A stretch of DNA of 64,000 nucleotides from an uncultured Prevotellaceae bacterium (lineage in GTDB: Bacteria; Bacteroidota; Bacteroidia; Bacteroidales; Bacteroidaceae): NCBI GenBank assembly GCA_902768785.1, contig CACXMM010000004.1:35998-99997 (forward strand), given 5' to 3'. Under the pieces are notes generated by a model that had not been told where the DNA came from, made no database searches, and saw nothing but the letters and a program-made list of their open reading frames with translations. Each line of letters begins with the position of its first letter. Within the stretch, counting starts at the first letter, position 1. Positions 26,639-36,598 of this stretch are shown one piece after another. Made by a program: the position numbers and the translations under genes.

Positions 26639-27922
26639 TCAGGCTGTGGCTAATGCTACCTTCGCCGGTGTCTTCTTTTCGGTGGGCTCATCCTTCCTCT
26701 TGGCTGTGTAGCTCACACTCAGGATGATTCCTACATAGATACAGTTTACGATGGTGGATGTTCCACCCTTGCTGATCAGCGGGAGTGGCTGACCTGTTAC
26801 AGGAGCCAGTCCTACGGCCACTGCCATGTTGAACATAGCCTGTGTCACCAACAATAAGGCGATGCCCATGATGAGCAGGGCCGGGAAGGCATTGGCGCAT
26901 CTGTTGGCAATGGTGGCTGTTCGGAAGAGCAGGATGATATAGAGCAGGCATACTACGGCAGCGCCAATGATGCCCATCTCTTCGATGATGATGGCATAGA
27001 TGAAATCGGAGAAGGCCTGTGAGAGGAAGTCACGTTCCACAGAGTTCCCCGGTCCTTTGCCCACGATGTTTGATGAGGCGATGGCAATCTTTGCATGACT
27101 CTTCTGTGCATCTTTGTCGAGATCCACATCCTCGGGTGCCACCTCCGTATGATCCATGAAATCGATGATTCTAGCTTTCCAGGTGTCGGCACGGTGGAAG
27201 ACTTTCGACAGGATACCTGTTTCTTCTTTCTTTTCCGTCACCTGCTCGGTCATATTCATCTTCTCGGAGGATGCCGTCTCTTTCTGCTCGTTTCCGATCA
27301 GCATGATCATGGCGAAGCCGAAGGCCGCCAACAGGGTGAGCACACCCAATAACCGTCCCAGCTGTTGCTTGGGCACCCTTCCGATGAACATCATGATGAT
27401 GACGGTCAGGAACAGCAGGGCTGCTGTGGAGAGGTTCTCCATGGCAATCAGGAAGACAATAGGCAGCGAGATATATAGGATGTATCTGAAAGCACGTCGG
27501 TCAGCGCCATCGATGGTCTGCATCGCACTGAGAATCTGTGCCTCGGCAAGTATCACGGCTCCTTTGGCAATCTCCGAAGGCTGGAACTGAATCCCGAACA
27601 GTCCGATCCATCGCTGTGCACCGTTGGTTGACTGTCCTACCACGAGCACAGCAATAAGCATAATCAACGAGAGCAACAGGGCAAACGGGGTGACGATCTT
27701 GAAATACTTGCATTTGATGTTCATGGTCACGATCATGAAACCCACGCCAAAGAGCAGTAGAATGGTGTGGTAGAGCACGGGTTTCCAGTAGTTCCCGGCT
27801 TTGTACGTCAGGGAACTGGAGGCACTATATACCTCAAGCACGCTGATGATGCAAAGCAGAAAGAACACCATCCAGATGATGCCGTCGCCTTTGATTTTTA
27901 ATCGTGTCAGTTTATCGAGCAT
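26639..27922 (-). CDS. ftsW: Cell-wall polymerase FtsW (SEDS family)
   Basis: A polytopic SEDS glycosyltransferase that polymerises lipid II at the septum together with FtsI. The 427 residues contain about ten membrane segments. The region after helix 6 holds a hydrophilic loop of about 85 residues (ETASSEKMNMTEQVTEKKEE onward), a common Bacteroidota feature. Conserved parts include FQPSEIAKGAVILAEA, KGPGNSVERDFLSQAFSDFI and GQPLPLISKGGTS. Confidence 0.96.
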   Translation of the reverse strand: MLDKLTRLKIKGDGIIWMVFFLLCIISVLEVYSASSSLTYKAGNYWKPVLYHTILLLFGVGFMIVTMNIKCKYFKIVTPFALLLSLIMLIAVLVVGQSTNGAQRWIGLFGIQFQPSEIAKGAVILAEAQILSAMQTIDGADRRAFRYILYISLPIVFLIAMENLSTAALLFLTVIIMMFIGRVPKQQLGRLLGVLTLLAAFGFAMIMLIGNEQKETASSEKMNMTEQVTEKKEETGILSKVFHRADTWKARIIDFMDHTEVAPEDVDLDKDAQKSHAKIAIASSNIVGKGPGNSVERDFLSQAFSDFIYAIIIEEMGIIGAAVVCLLYIILLFRTATIANRCANAFPALLIMGIALLLVTQAMFNMAVAVGLAPVTGQPLPLISKGGTSTIVNCIYVGIILSVSYTAKRKDEPTEKKTPAKVALATA

Positions 27923-27947
27923 ATTTTTGTTCTATGATCAGAATGGA

Positions 27948-29279
27948 TTACAAGTTGCGAACGAGTGTCTTGAACTGGTCACCACGGTCTTCCATGTTCT
28001 TGAAAAGATCGAAAGAGGCACAGCACGGACTGAGGAGTACGGTCATGCCAGGTTCTGCCATCTCATAGCAGGCTTCCACACATTCTTTCATGGAGTGCGT
28101 ATCACGGACAGGGATACCCATGTCGTCGAAATTCTCATGAAGCTTGGTGTTGTCGGCTCCGAGATAGACGAGACCGGCACACTTCTGCTTCACCAACTCC
28201 TTGATGGGTGTGTAGTCGTTTCCTTTGTCTTTCCCGCCAATGATGAGGATGGTGGGTGTCTTCATGCTTTCCAAAGCATACCAGCAGGCGTCCACGTTCG
28301 TTGCCTTGGAGTCGTTGACATATTGCACGCCACCCACGGTGCATACCTTCTCCAAACGATGCTCCACACCGGGGAAATCGCTCAGACTCTTCCGAATGAC
28401 CTCTTTCTTAATACCAGCCACATCGGAGGCGATACCTGCCGCCAGTGAGTTGTAGATATTGTGTTTACCTGTGAGTGAGAGGGCTTCCTGCTCCATGTTA
28501 AAGGGCGTTGGCACCTCAATCTTATACTGTCCTTCCTCGATGTAGCCGATACTGCCTTTCTCTTTCAGCTCGGAGAAGGGGAGTTGTAAGGCTTTGATTT
28601 CATATTTCTCCAGTTCCCTTTTGATGATGGGGTCGTCGTTCCAGTAAATGAATGCATCACTCTCCGTCTGGTTTTGGATAATTCGCATCTTCGCATCGAC
28701 ATAATTCTGCATCTTGTTCTGGTACCTGTCGAGGTGATCAGGGGTGATGTTCAATAGGACGGCCACATTGGCACGGAAGTCATACATGTTATCGAGCTGG
28801 AAGGAACTCAGTTCGATGATATAGTATTCATGTGGATCCTCTGCTACCTGCAATGCCAGACTGTTTCCGATATTTCCTGCTAACCCCGCATCGTATCCTG
28901 CCTCCTTGAAGATATGATAGATCAGAGAGGTGGTGGTGGTCTTGCCGTTACTTCCTGTGATGCAGATCATCTTTGAATCGGTGTACCGACCGGCAAACTC
29001 GATCTCACTGATGATATGGATCCCTTTGGCGATGACCTTCTGGATCATGGGTGCTTCATCGGGAATACCCGGACTCTTGATGACTTCATCGGCATCCAAT
29101 ATCTTTTCTTCTGTGTGATGACCCTCTTCCCATTCGATGTGGTGGTCATCCAACAGTTTCTTGTATTTGTCCTTGATGGTTCCCATGTCTGACACAAAGA
29201 CATCGAACCCTTCTTTTTGGGCGAGAACAGCTGCTCCTGCACCGCTCTCTGCTGCTCCTAATACAACGATCTTTTTCAT
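27948..29279 (-). CDS. murD: UDP-N-acetylmuramoylalanine--D-glutamate ligase
   Basis: MurD adds D-Glu to UDP-MurNAc-L-Ala. The 443-residue protein shows the N-terminal nucleotide fold VVLGAAESGAGAA, the ATP loop CITGSNGKTTTTSL near residue 110, HNIYNSLAAGIA, VNDSKATNVDA and LLSPCCASFDLFKNMEDRGDQF. Confidence 0.98.
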   Translation of the reverse strand: MKKIVVLGAAESGAGAAVLAQKEGFDVFVSDMGTIKDKYKKLLDDHHIEWEEGHHTEEKILDADEVIKSPGIPDEAPMIQKVIAKGIHIISEIEFAGRYTDSKMICITGSNGKTTTTSLIYHIFKEAGYDAGLAGNIGNSLALQVAEDPHEYYIIELSSFQLDNMYDFRANVAVLLNITPDHLDRYQNKMQNYVDAKMRIIQNQTESDAFIYWNDDPIIKRELEKYEIKALQLPFSELKEKGSIGYIEEGQYKIEVPTPFNMEQEALSLTGKHNIYNSLAAGIASDVAGIKKEVIRKSLSDFPGVEHRLEKVCTVGGVQYVNDSKATNVDACWYALESMKTPTILIIGGKDKGNDYTPIKELVKQKCAGLVYLGADNTKLHENFDDMGIPVRDTHSMKECVEACYEMAEPGMTVLLSPCCASFDLFKNMEDRGDQFKTLVRNL

Positions 29280-29321
29280 TTTCCTTTTGCGTCTTGTGAT
29301 ACTTGGAGTTCTGCTACTCCT

Positions 29322-30590
29322 TTATCTGATCTTCAGTGTGATGATGGTCATGGCTGCCAAGATAAGGGATACGATCCAGAATCTTACCGTGATTTTTGAT
29401 TCATGGAACTGCCGCTCTGGCCATCCTTTAAATATGTATTTACTTGTTTCATCCAGTTGCGAATCCAGTTTCCTGAAATTATCGTGAATGGGGGTGGCAC
29501 GGAATACACGAACCCGCTTGCCTTTTCCTTTATAGTATTTGAACACCTGTGTCTGTATAACGACGCTGAGACACTCCATAAAGAAGACACCGCAGAGGAT
29601 GGGAAGTAACAGCTCCTTGTGAATGATGATGGCAGCAACACCGATAATTCCGCCTATTGTAAGAGATCCCGTGTCGCCCATGAACACCTGAGCAGGGAAT
29701 GCATTGTACCAAAGGAAGCCAACCATGGCACCAATGAAAGCACAGAGGAAGATCACCAGTTCCTGAGATCCGGGGATGAACATGATATTGAAATAGGCAG
29801 CGTATTCAATATGACTGCTGACGTACGCAAGTACTCCTAGTGCCACTCCCGCTGCCGCGGCGTTTCCGGCACACATGCCGTCCATACCGTCATTGAGGTT
29901 TGCACCATTGGAAACCGCTGTCACCACAAGTATGGTCATGATCACAAACAGAATCCAACCAGCTGCACGGGTGTTTTCTCCACACCACGCCATTGCCTTC
30001 GAGTAGTCAAAGTCGTGGTTTTTCACAAACGGAATCGTCGTTTTCAGTGATTTCACCGACTCTGACTTGTGAATGACTGTTTCCTTGTTCTGCTTGGTGA
30101 TTGTCAGGTTCTCGTTGATCTTTGCATCCGGACTCAACCATAGTGTCAACCCTACTATCAGTCCGATACTTACCTGTCCTACGATCTTGTATTTCCCTTT
30201 TAATCCGTCCTTGTTCTTACGGAAGATCTTAATATAATCATCAAGGAATCCCAAAAAACCCAACCAGATGGTTGTTATGATCATCAGGATTAGGTAGATG
30301 TTTCTAGTACGCCCTAGCAGGAGCACAGGAACGAGGATGCTTACGATGATGATGATGCCTCCCATGGTGGGCACACCTTTCTTCTTCTCACCGAAGGGGT
30401 CGATGCTTGCATCACGGGCGGTTTCCGATATATTCCTCCGTTTCATGTATTTGATGAAATGTTCACCAAACCACGCGGAAATAATCAGTGCCAGGATCAA
30501 TGTGAGCAGGGCACGGAAAGAGATATACGACCAGAGATGTGACCCGGGGATATTGAATTGTTCTAAGAATCTAAACAGATAATATAGCAT
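29322..30590 (-). CDS. mraY: Phospho-MurNAc-pentapeptide transferase MraY
   Basis: MraY makes lipid I at the membrane. The 422 residues form about ten membrane helices. Conserved parts are KKGVPTMGGIIII, LGFLDDYIK (catalytic Asp pair), NGANLNDGMDGMC and YNAFPAQVFMGDTGSL. An extra hydrophilic loop (about residues 185-235, SPDAKINENLTITKQ onward) is typical of Bacteroidota MraY. The gene is separated from murE by a pure 8-bp repeat linker. Confidence 0.97.
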   Translation of the reverse strand: MLYYLFRFLEQFNIPGSHLWSYISFRALLTLILALIISAWFGEHFIKYMKRRNISETARDASIDPFGEKKKGVPTMGGIIIIVSILVPVLLLGRTRNIYLILMIITTIWLGFLGFLDDYIKIFRKNKDGLKGKYKIVGQVSIGLIVGLTLWLSPDAKINENLTITKQNKETVIHKSESVKSLKTTIPFVKNHDFDYSKAMAWCGENTRAAGWILFVIMTILVVTAVSNGANLNDGMDGMCAGNAAAAGVALGVLAYVSSHIEYAAYFNIMFIPGSQELVIFLCAFIGAMVGFLWYNAFPAQVFMGDTGSLTIGGIIGVAAIIIHKELLLPILCGVFFMECLSVVIQTQVFKYYKGKGKRVRVFRATPIHDNFRKLDSQLDETSKYIFKGWPERQFHESKITVRFWIVSLILAAMTIITLKIR

Positions 30591-30655
30591 ATTGTTTCGT
30601 TATTACATTATCACGATATCTCGTTATCTCGATATTTCGTTATCTCGACATCTCG
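30591..30655. repeat. 8-bp tandem array in the murE-mraY linker
   Basis: CGTTATTA, CATTATCA, CGATATCT, CGTTATCT, CGATATTT, CGTTATCT, CGACATCT, CGTTATAT follow each other with an 8-bp step, filling the linker completely. Confidence 0.9.
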
Positions 30656-32110
30656 TTATATTGAGGTGAAAACCTCATTCAACACTTCCTTGTCATCGAA
30701 GTGATGTTTCACCCCTTGGATTTCCTGGTAGTCTTCATGACCTTTTCCTGCCACGAGTATGACATCGCCTTTCTGGGCCAGCATACAGGCGGTTCGGATG
30801 GCTTCACGTCTGTCAACAATGCTGATCACCTTTTTCATCTGCTGCTTGTCAAGACCGGCTAACATGTCGTTGATAATATCCTGCGGATCTTCAAAACGGG
30901 GATTGTCGGAGGTGATGATTACTTTGTCGCTCTGCTTTACGGCTTCCTGAGCCATCAGCGGACGTTTCCCTTTATCGCGATTACCGCCGGCACCACACAC
31001 GGTGATCACCTGCCCTTTGCCGTCAAGCACCTCATGGATGGCTTTCAGCACATTCTCCAGGGCATCGGGGGTATGAGCATAATCCACGATCGCGGTGAAT
31101 CCCTCAGGGGAACGCAAAGGCTCGAGACGACCGCTGACACTCTTCAATGTGCTCATCGCCACTAACACATCTTCTGGATCCTGTCCTAACATCACGGCTG
31201 CACCATAAACGGCTAATAGGTTACTGACGTTGAACTTCCCGATGAACTGTACACCTACCTCTCGACCGTTAATCTCTAAGTACATTCCTTCGAAATGACA
31301 TTCCAGGATACGGGCACGGAAGTCGGCCATCGAACGGGTAGAGTAGGTCTTAATGGTGGCCTTGCAATTCTGTACCATGACCATTCCGTTCTTGTCATCA
31401 GCGTTCGTAATGGCAAAAGCACTCTTTGGCAGGTTGTCAAAGAACATCTTCTTCGCGTTCCGGTAGTTCTCCACCGTCTTATGGTAGTCCATATGATCAC
31501 GGGTGAGGTTCGTGAAGATACCTCCCGTGAATTTCAGTCCGCCGATGCGTTTCTGGTGGATGGCATGACTGGAGCATTCCATGAAGGCATATTCACATCC
31601 TGCTTCCACCATACGTGCCAGTAAGGCATTCAGCTCGATAGGGTCGGGCGTGGTATGACTGGCAGGGACCGCTTCTCCTTCGATATAGTTGCATACTGTT
31701 GACAGCAGTCCACAGCGAAAGCCCAATTTCCGGAACATATTATATAATAAGGTGGCGATGGTGGTTTTACCGTTAGTGCCTGTCACCCCTACCAGTTTCA
31801 GCTTGGTTGAGGGATTTCCATAGAATACTGTCGCCACCTTTCCCACAGCATCTTCTGTTGAGGCAACCTGTACGTAAGTCACCCCTTCTTTCAGCTCAGC
31901 GGGAACCTCTTCGCACAATATTGCCGAGGCGCCTAAGTCCTGTGCTTTGTCGATGAAGGTATGACCATCCACTTGTGTGCCACGCATGGCCACGAACAGA
32001 TGACCCTTCTGTATCTTACGGCTGTCAATGTTCACACCCGATATGTCTATATCCTCATTTCCGATGATTTGGATAGGTTTGATATTCTTCAGAAGCTCAT
32101 GTAGTATCAT
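30656..32110 (-). CDS. murE: UDP-MurNAc-tripeptide synthetase MurE (meso-DAP adding)
   Basis: MurE adds the third residue of the peptide stem. The 484-residue protein has [17 protein letters not shown] (ATP loop near 115) and the carbamylated-Lys region [24 protein letters not shown] contains the DNPR motif that in this family marks meso-diaminopimelate specificity. The gap to ftsI is 1 bp. Confidence 0.97.
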   Translation of the reverse strand: MILHELLKNIKPIQIIGNEDIDISGVNIDSRKIQKGHLFVAMRGTQVDGHTFIDKAQDLGASAILCEEVPAELKEGVTYVQVASTEDAVGKVATVFYGNPSTKLKLVGVTGTNGKTTIATLLYNMFRKLGFRCGLLSTVCNYIEGEAVPASHTTPDPIELNALLARMVEAGCEYAFMECSSHAIHQKRIGGLKFTGGIFTNLTRDHMDYHKTVENYRNAKKMFFDNLPKSAFAITNADDKNGMVMVQNCKATIKTYSTRSMADFRARILECHFEGMYLEINGREVGVQFIGKFNVSNLLAVYGAAVMLGQDPEDVLVAMSTLKSVSGRLEPLRSPEGFTAIVDYAHTPDALENVLKAIHEVLDGKGQVITVCGAGGNRDKGKRPLMAQEAVKQSDKVIITSDNPRFEDPQDIINDMLAGLDKQQMKKVISIVDRREAIRTACMLAQKGDVILVAGKGHEDYQEIQGVKHHFDDKEVLNEVFTSI

Positions 32111-32111
32111 A

Positions 32112-34268
32112 TCAATTTAATTTTAATGAACAGATTTCACCTTTCTTGATCTGGTGTCCGGCAGGCAGACTCTGGGCTATCACCTTACCGCGTCCTTCAA
32201 TTCGTACTTTCACTTGCCTGCTTTCCAGCATATACACGGCATCACGTGCACCCATGCCAGTGACATCGGGGATCACACCCATGTTTGAGGTCTCCACCTT
32301 TGTCAGTTCCACCAGGTTGTTCTTATGCTCGGCCTTTCCCCAGATGGGGTTGCCATTGGAATAGCTGCCGCTCCAGTTGTCGTTGGTCTTTACACCCAAG
32401 TGTGAGAGTACGTAGTCGGCAGCGATGATATTACCGTTCTTGACCTCCGGCAGGAATATTGACAGGGAATCGCGGGCGTCACTCACTTTCAGCTTCAGGT
32501 CTTGTGCCATGATGCCTTCAGAGATATGATGGAACACCACACCGCTCATGCCACCGCCAGAAGCGGGAAGACCTGATTTCTGAATACATACGATACAGCT
32601 ATATCGTGGTGCATCGGCAGGGAAATAGCCAGCGAAGGAAAGCAGGTAGTTCATCTGACCAGTCTTGTATCCTCCCACACCCTTTGAGATCTGTGCAGTA
32701 CCGGTTTTCCCCGCCACCTTAAACGAAGGTGATCCAGCTTTCTTTCCCAGTCCTTGGCTCACCACATGGTAGAGGATGGTCTGTATCTCTCGCAGGGTCT
32801 TTTCCTTGCAGATCTGTGGTTTGATCACCTCAGGGGGGAACTCCATCAGTACTTCTCCGTTTTTCACCACCTGCTTCACGAACCGCGGGCGCATCATTTT
32901 GCCATTATTGGCGATGGCGTTGTAGAACGTGAGCGTAGAGATGGGAGGGACTTGCGTCTCATAACCGATGCTCATCCAGGCCAGAGCCGTCTTACTCCAG
33001 TTGGCCCAGTGCTTTCCGGTCTTGTCCATCTTGGGCATACGGATACGAGCAGGGGATGCACCCACCAAAGGGATATGCAGATCCTCGGCCAGTCCTAAGC
33101 GGTAGATACCCTGTACGAACTTTTCGGGATTCTTTCCGTAATGTTCGTCGATGATCCGGCTCACGCCGATGTTTGATGAGTATTCCAAGGTCTGCGGCAA
33201 GGAGAGCATTCCGTAGCCTCCACGATGCCAGTTGTGGTCGCGCATCTTCGCTCCGTGCATGTCCATGATCCCGCCGTAGGTATCTACATGAAAGGTTGTA
33301 TCCACCACGCCATCATCGAGGGCTACCATGATAGAGGCCGTTTTGAATACCGATCCAGGCTCCAATAGATCACTCACGGCATCGTTCTTCACCTCGCGGT
33401 ATTCGCCATCGTCACACTTTGTCATGTTCACGATTGCTTTAACATCACCGGTCTGTACCTCCATGACGATGGCTACACCCACATTTCCGTTGATCAGTTT
33501 TAGTTCATCGATAAGTGCCCGCTCTGCTAAGTCTTGCATACCCACATCAATGGTGGTCACGATATCGGCGCCATCGATAGGTGGACGTTCGGTAATGCTC
33601 AGGTATTTGTTCATCACCTTCTTGCGCTGTACGATACCCGATTTACCACGGAGGATGGAGTCGAACGACAGCTCCAGACCGCAACGGGCAGTGTCCTTTG
33701 CACCGAACATATCACCAACAGTACGCTGGGCCAGAGAACCGAAGGGACGCTGTCTTGCATTGAAGGCTTCTGTGTGGAATCCTCCCTTGAAGGGCTTGAG
33801 GTTGAATACCGGTAGTTTTTTTACTTCTGAATAGATATCATAGCTCACACGCTTTTTCCAGATTGGCCAGTTCTGACTCATCTTTTGATGTCCTTCTTCC
33901 AGGTCACGCTTGAACTCAGCGGCTGACTTCTCGGGGAAGATGTCGTGAAGGCCATTGCAGATACTGTCAACCTTTTCGTTCCATAGAGAGTCTTTCTCTG
34001 CACCGCCTGCCTTGAAGTCCATGTATAGCTTGTACTCCGGAAGACTGCTGGCCATCAATCGGCCATCACAGCTGAGGATGTTTCCACGTACCGGCTTCAC
34101 ATCCACACTGTCGCGTTTCAGTCGGTCGGCCACCTTCATCCAGTAGTCGCGTTTGACAGTAGCAGTATAGAGTGCTTTGCCAACAATCATCAAGCCAAGC
34201 AAGACCATCACATAGCCGATGATCTTGTAGCGCGGTACGATTTTCTTTCTATCAAACAGACTACCCAT
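32112..34268 (-). CDS. ftsI: Division transpeptidase (class B PBP) with PASTA domain, FtsI/PBP3
   Basis: This is the septal cross-linking enzyme. The 718 residues comprise one N-terminal membrane helix ([19 protein letters not shown]), a PBP dimerisation domain, and a transpeptidase domain with [13 protein letters not shown] (active-site Ser), YSSNIGV (SxN) and VAGKTGTAQ (KTG). The last 60 residues form one PASTA domain ([19 protein letters not shown]). PASTA on FtsI is common in Bacteroidota and rare in Proteobacteria. The start overlaps the ftsL stop by 1 bp. Confidence 0.96.
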   Translation of the reverse strand: MGSLFDRKKIVPRYKIIGYVMVLLGLMIVGKALYTATVKRDYWMKVADRLKRDSVDVKPVRGNILSCDGRLMASSLPEYKLYMDFKAGGAEKDSLWNEKVDSICNGLHDIFPEKSAAEFKRDLEEGHQKMSQNWPIWKKRVSYDIYSEVKKLPVFNLKPFKGGFHTEAFNARQRPFGSLAQRTVGDMFGAKDTARCGLELSFDSILRGKSGIVQRKKVMNKYLSITERPPIDGADIVTTIDVGMQDLAERALIDELKLINGNVGVAIVMEVQTGDVKAIVNMTKCDDGEYREVKNDAVSDLLEPGSVFKTASIMVALDDGVVDTTFHVDTYGGIMDMHGAKMRDHNWHRGGYGMLSLPQTLEYSSNIGVSRIIDEHYGKNPEKFVQGIYRLGLAEDLHIPLVGASPARIRMPKMDKTGKHWANWSKTALAWMSIGYETQVPPISTLTFYNAIANNGKMMRPRFVKQVVKNGEVLMEFPPEVIKPQICKEKTLREIQTILYHVVSQGLGKKAGSPSFKVAGKTGTAQISKGVGGYKTGQMNYLLSFAGYFPADAPRYSCIVCIQKSGLPASGGGMSGVVFHHISEGIMAQDLKLKVSDARDSLSIFLPEVKNGNIIAADYVLSHLGVKTNDNWSGSYSNGNPIWGKAEHKNNLVELTKVETSNMGVIPDVTGMGARDAVYMLESRQVKVRIEGRGKVIAQSLPAGHQIKKGEICSLKLN

Positions 34269-34888
34269 TATTGTGGTATATTAATTATATAAGGTGGCTG
34301 GTTGGCAATCTTCAGCACACTGTCTTTGTTGTTACGTAGTAAATCGAGCACATTACTTTCACGGCATTTCTCCGTCAGCTCGCTTGAACTGGAGAGAGCC
34401 TTGTATTTGGCATCTGTCAGTTCTGCATTCAGCCGGTCGATTTCCAGCATGTCTTTCTGACAGCTATACCTATTAGATATATATACGATGGTAAATCCCA
34501 CAATCAGCAGAATGACTCCGATCTGTCGGCGGAGGAAGTCGGCAGTCAGCCAGTCGCCTCCTAAGATCTTTCGCAGTGTGAAGTTGGCCGATTGCGGCTG
34601 TTCATCTTCACGAGCCTGTTCCTTGATGGCTTCTTGTAGTGAGATCTGCTCTCCTGCTGTATCTTGTTCCTTCGTTTCTTCGTTCTTTTTCTTCTCGTTC
34701 TTACGTCCTTCCTTTCCTTCGTTCCCTCCTTTTTCCGTTCCCTCCTTTTTCCGTTCCTTCGTTCCCTCGCTCAGAACAGCGTCATTGGGGTGCTCCACGA
34801 GCTCCTCTGCTCCCGCAGAGAGTTGCTCGTGGGCCTCCTCCTTCTTTGCTTTCTCATTCAGATTTAAAACAATGTTGTCTTCATTCAT
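34268..34888 (-). CDS. ftsL: FtsL-like cell division protein with repeat-derived N-terminal extension
   Basis: The position between rsmH and ftsI, one membrane helix (IGVILLIVGFTIVYISNRY, about 135-153) and a short periplasmic coiled coil identify an FtsL-type bitopic protein. The cytoplasmic part is far longer than usual: residues about 35-80 are a Lys/Glu/Gly low-complexity stretch (EGTKERKKEGTEKGGNEGK). It is encoded by TTCC/CTCC-rich tandem repeats (34664-34770) including two exact copies of a 16-bp unit. The conserved function likely resides in the last 100 residues. Confidence 0.82.
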   Translation of the reverse strand: MNEDNIVLNLNEKAKKEEAHEQLSAGAEELVEHPNDAVLSEGTKERKKEGTEKGGNEGKEGRKNEKKKNEETKEQDTAGEQISLQEAIKEQAREDEQPQSANFTLRKILGGDWLTADFLRRQIGVILLIVGFTIVYISNRYSCQKDMLEIDRLNAELTDAKYKALSSSSELTEKCRESNVLDLLRNNKDSVLKIANQPPYIINIPQ

Positions 34889-35811
34889 GTTGTATGTAAT
34901 ATCTTTTCCGCAATTCTTAATTTCGCACTTCTACTGCGAGGGTTCTGCTGTTGTTCATTCATGTCGGGCACGATCACTTTGTGGTTGACAGCTTTGAAGG
35001 GCGTGTCGATTCGTCCGAAGAAATCCTGACTAATCTTCCCCTCAGCGTTTCCGGCTTTCATCACATTCTTCACGATGCGGTCTTCCAGACTGTGGTAGGT
35101 GATGACTGAGAGTCTTCCGCCGGGCTTGATCAGCTCTGTGGCCGCCAGCAGCATCTCTTTCAATGCCTCCATCTCGTGGTTCACTTCAATGCGCAGGGCC
35201 TGGAACAGCTTGGCCATCTCTTTCTTCTCTCGTTCCCGTTGGAACAGATGACCTACGGCATTCAGCATGTCCTGAGTGGTCTCGATGGACTTCACGGTTC
35301 GTGCCTTGACGATGCAAGCGGCAATCTTCCTTGCTGTCTTCAGCTCTCCGTAGAGATAGAAGATGTCTGCCAACTGCTCCTCTTCGTATTTGTTCAGTAT
35401 GTCGGCTGCCGTCGCTCCAGCTCGTTTGTTCATTCGCATATCGAGGGGTGCATCGAAACGGAATGAAAAGCCGCGGGTCTCATCGTCAAAGTGATGACTC
35501 GACACTCCCAGGTCTCCCAAGAGCCCGTCGATCTGCTCTACTCCATAATAGCGCATCCAGTTCTTCAAATATCTGAAGTTGCTCCTTACAAAGGTGAACC
35601 GCTCGTCACCGATGATATTCCGCTCCGCGTCGGCATCCTGGTCGAAACTGTATAGCTTGCCGTTCTTGCCTAACCTTCTGAGTATTTCCTTGCTATGACC
35701 GCCACCGCCAAAAGTTACATCTACATAGATACCGTTGGGCTTGATGTCTAAACCGTCAACGCTCTCTTTCAAAAGCACCGGTACGTGGTATGTCTCTTTG
35801 TTGTCAGCCAT
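34885..35811 (-). CDS. rsmH: 16S rRNA m4C1402 methyltransferase RsmH (MraW)
   Basis: The 308-residue SAM-dependent enzyme starts at MADNKETYHVPVLLKESVD. An upstream in-frame TTG at 35847, overlapping the mraZ stop, would add 12 unconserved residues and is less likely. YVDVTFGGGGHSKEIL is the SAM loop; GLLGDLGVSSHHFD and SVITYHSLEDRIVKN are family motifs. The stop overlaps the ftsL start by 4 bp. Confidence 0.96.
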   Translation of the reverse strand: MADNKETYHVPVLLKESVDGLDIKPNGIYVDVTFGGGGHSKEILRRLGKNGKLYSFDQDADAERNIIGDERFTFVRSNFRYLKNWMRYYGVEQIDGLLGDLGVSSHHFDDETRGFSFRFDAPLDMRMNKRAGATAADILNKYEEEQLADIFYLYGELKTARKIAACIVKARTVKSIETTQDMLNAVGHLFQREREKKEMAKLFQALRIEVNHEMEALKEMLLAATELIKPGGRLSVITYHSLEDRIVKNVMKAGNAEGKISQDFFGRIDTPFKAVNHKVIVPDMNEQQQNPRSRSAKLRIAEKILHTT

Positions 35812-35843
35812 GAATCTGTTTTCCTTGCGGTCAATGATCAGTC

Positions 35844-36311
35844 TCAAATATCATTTGCCAAACCGCTTGCGTTTCCCATTACCTCCTCCAAGGCCTTCCC
35901 GAAGTCATCAGGATCCATGAAGGGCTTTTCGGTCTTGGCGGTGCTCCAGATTTCGATGGTGTCGCCCATGCCGATGAACTTGATGCCTTGCTCGATATCC
36001 GCCATCTTCAGGTAGCGTTTGGGGATAAGGAAGCGACCATTGCTGTCAAGAGTCACCAATTCCACATCGCTCACAAACTGACGGTAGATCTCCTGTTGCT
36101 CGCGGTTCCAGCGATTCAGACTTCTGCGCATCGTGTCCATCTGCTCGTTCCACACCGATTCGGGGTAGAGCACCAAACAAGGCTGGAACACGTCTTTCCG
36201 CAGCACGAGCGACTCCTCGCTGGCTGCTTGGAGCACCTTGCGGAACACCGCCGGAAGGAACACGCGTCCTTTCGAATCGGTTTTTGCTTCTATGTTGCCT
36301 AAAAATCGCAT
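35844..36311 (-). CDS. mraZ: Transcriptional regulator MraZ
   Basis: First gene of the dcw cluster, 155 residues. Two AbrB-like half-domains are seen, the first with FLGNIEAKTDSKGRVFLPAVFRK, the second with VTLDSNGRFLIPKRYL. MraZ forms rings and binds repeats upstream of its own gene to control the dcw operon. The gene lies just behind a probable promoter. Confidence 0.96.
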   Translation of the reverse strand: MRFLGNIEAKTDSKGRVFLPAVFRKVLQAASEESLVLRKDVFQPCLVLYPESVWNEQMDTMRRSLNRWNREQQEIYRQFVSDVELVTLDSNGRFLIPKRYLKMADIEQGIKFIGMGDTIEIWSTAKTEKPFMDPDDFGKALEEVMGNASGLANDI

Positions 36312-36339
36312 GCGTACTTATAAATTGTGAATTCGGGTT

Positions 36340-36347
36340 CAAAGATA
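36340..36347 (-). promoter_or_regulatory. Probable -7 box of the dcw operon promoter
   Basis: TATCTTTG on the minus strand lies about 30 bp before mraZ. A clear TTTG box at the expected distance is not seen. The nearby minus-strand GTGGAGAAAAGTGGTGGAAA and following GTGGAGG have repeated GTGG(A/T)G words like MraZ binding repeats, which may explain the missing box. Confidence 0.5.
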
Positions 36348-36571
36348 CAACATTTCCTCCACTTTCCACCACTTTTCTCCACAAATTTGATAAAAAAGAT
36401 GCATTTTTCTTGTTTTTCTACTCAAAACGACCTTTTTGTGCAATATTTTTTTGTGTCATCAAGGGCAACATGAACTTGTTGTCATGTAGGAGAACGGATG
36501 GGAAAGCCATCATATATTATCTTTTTTCTAACATTTTTCATCAAAATGAAATGTTTTTCAAATAAAAGTAG

Positions 36572-36580
36572 TATTTTTGC
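36572..36580 (+). promoter_or_regulatory. Probable -7 box for glsA-glsB
   Basis: TATTTTTGC lies 19 bp before the glsA ATG. No clean TTTG partner is seen upstream. Confidence 0.5.
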
Positions 36581-36598
36581 ATATTGTTTCGAAACAAC

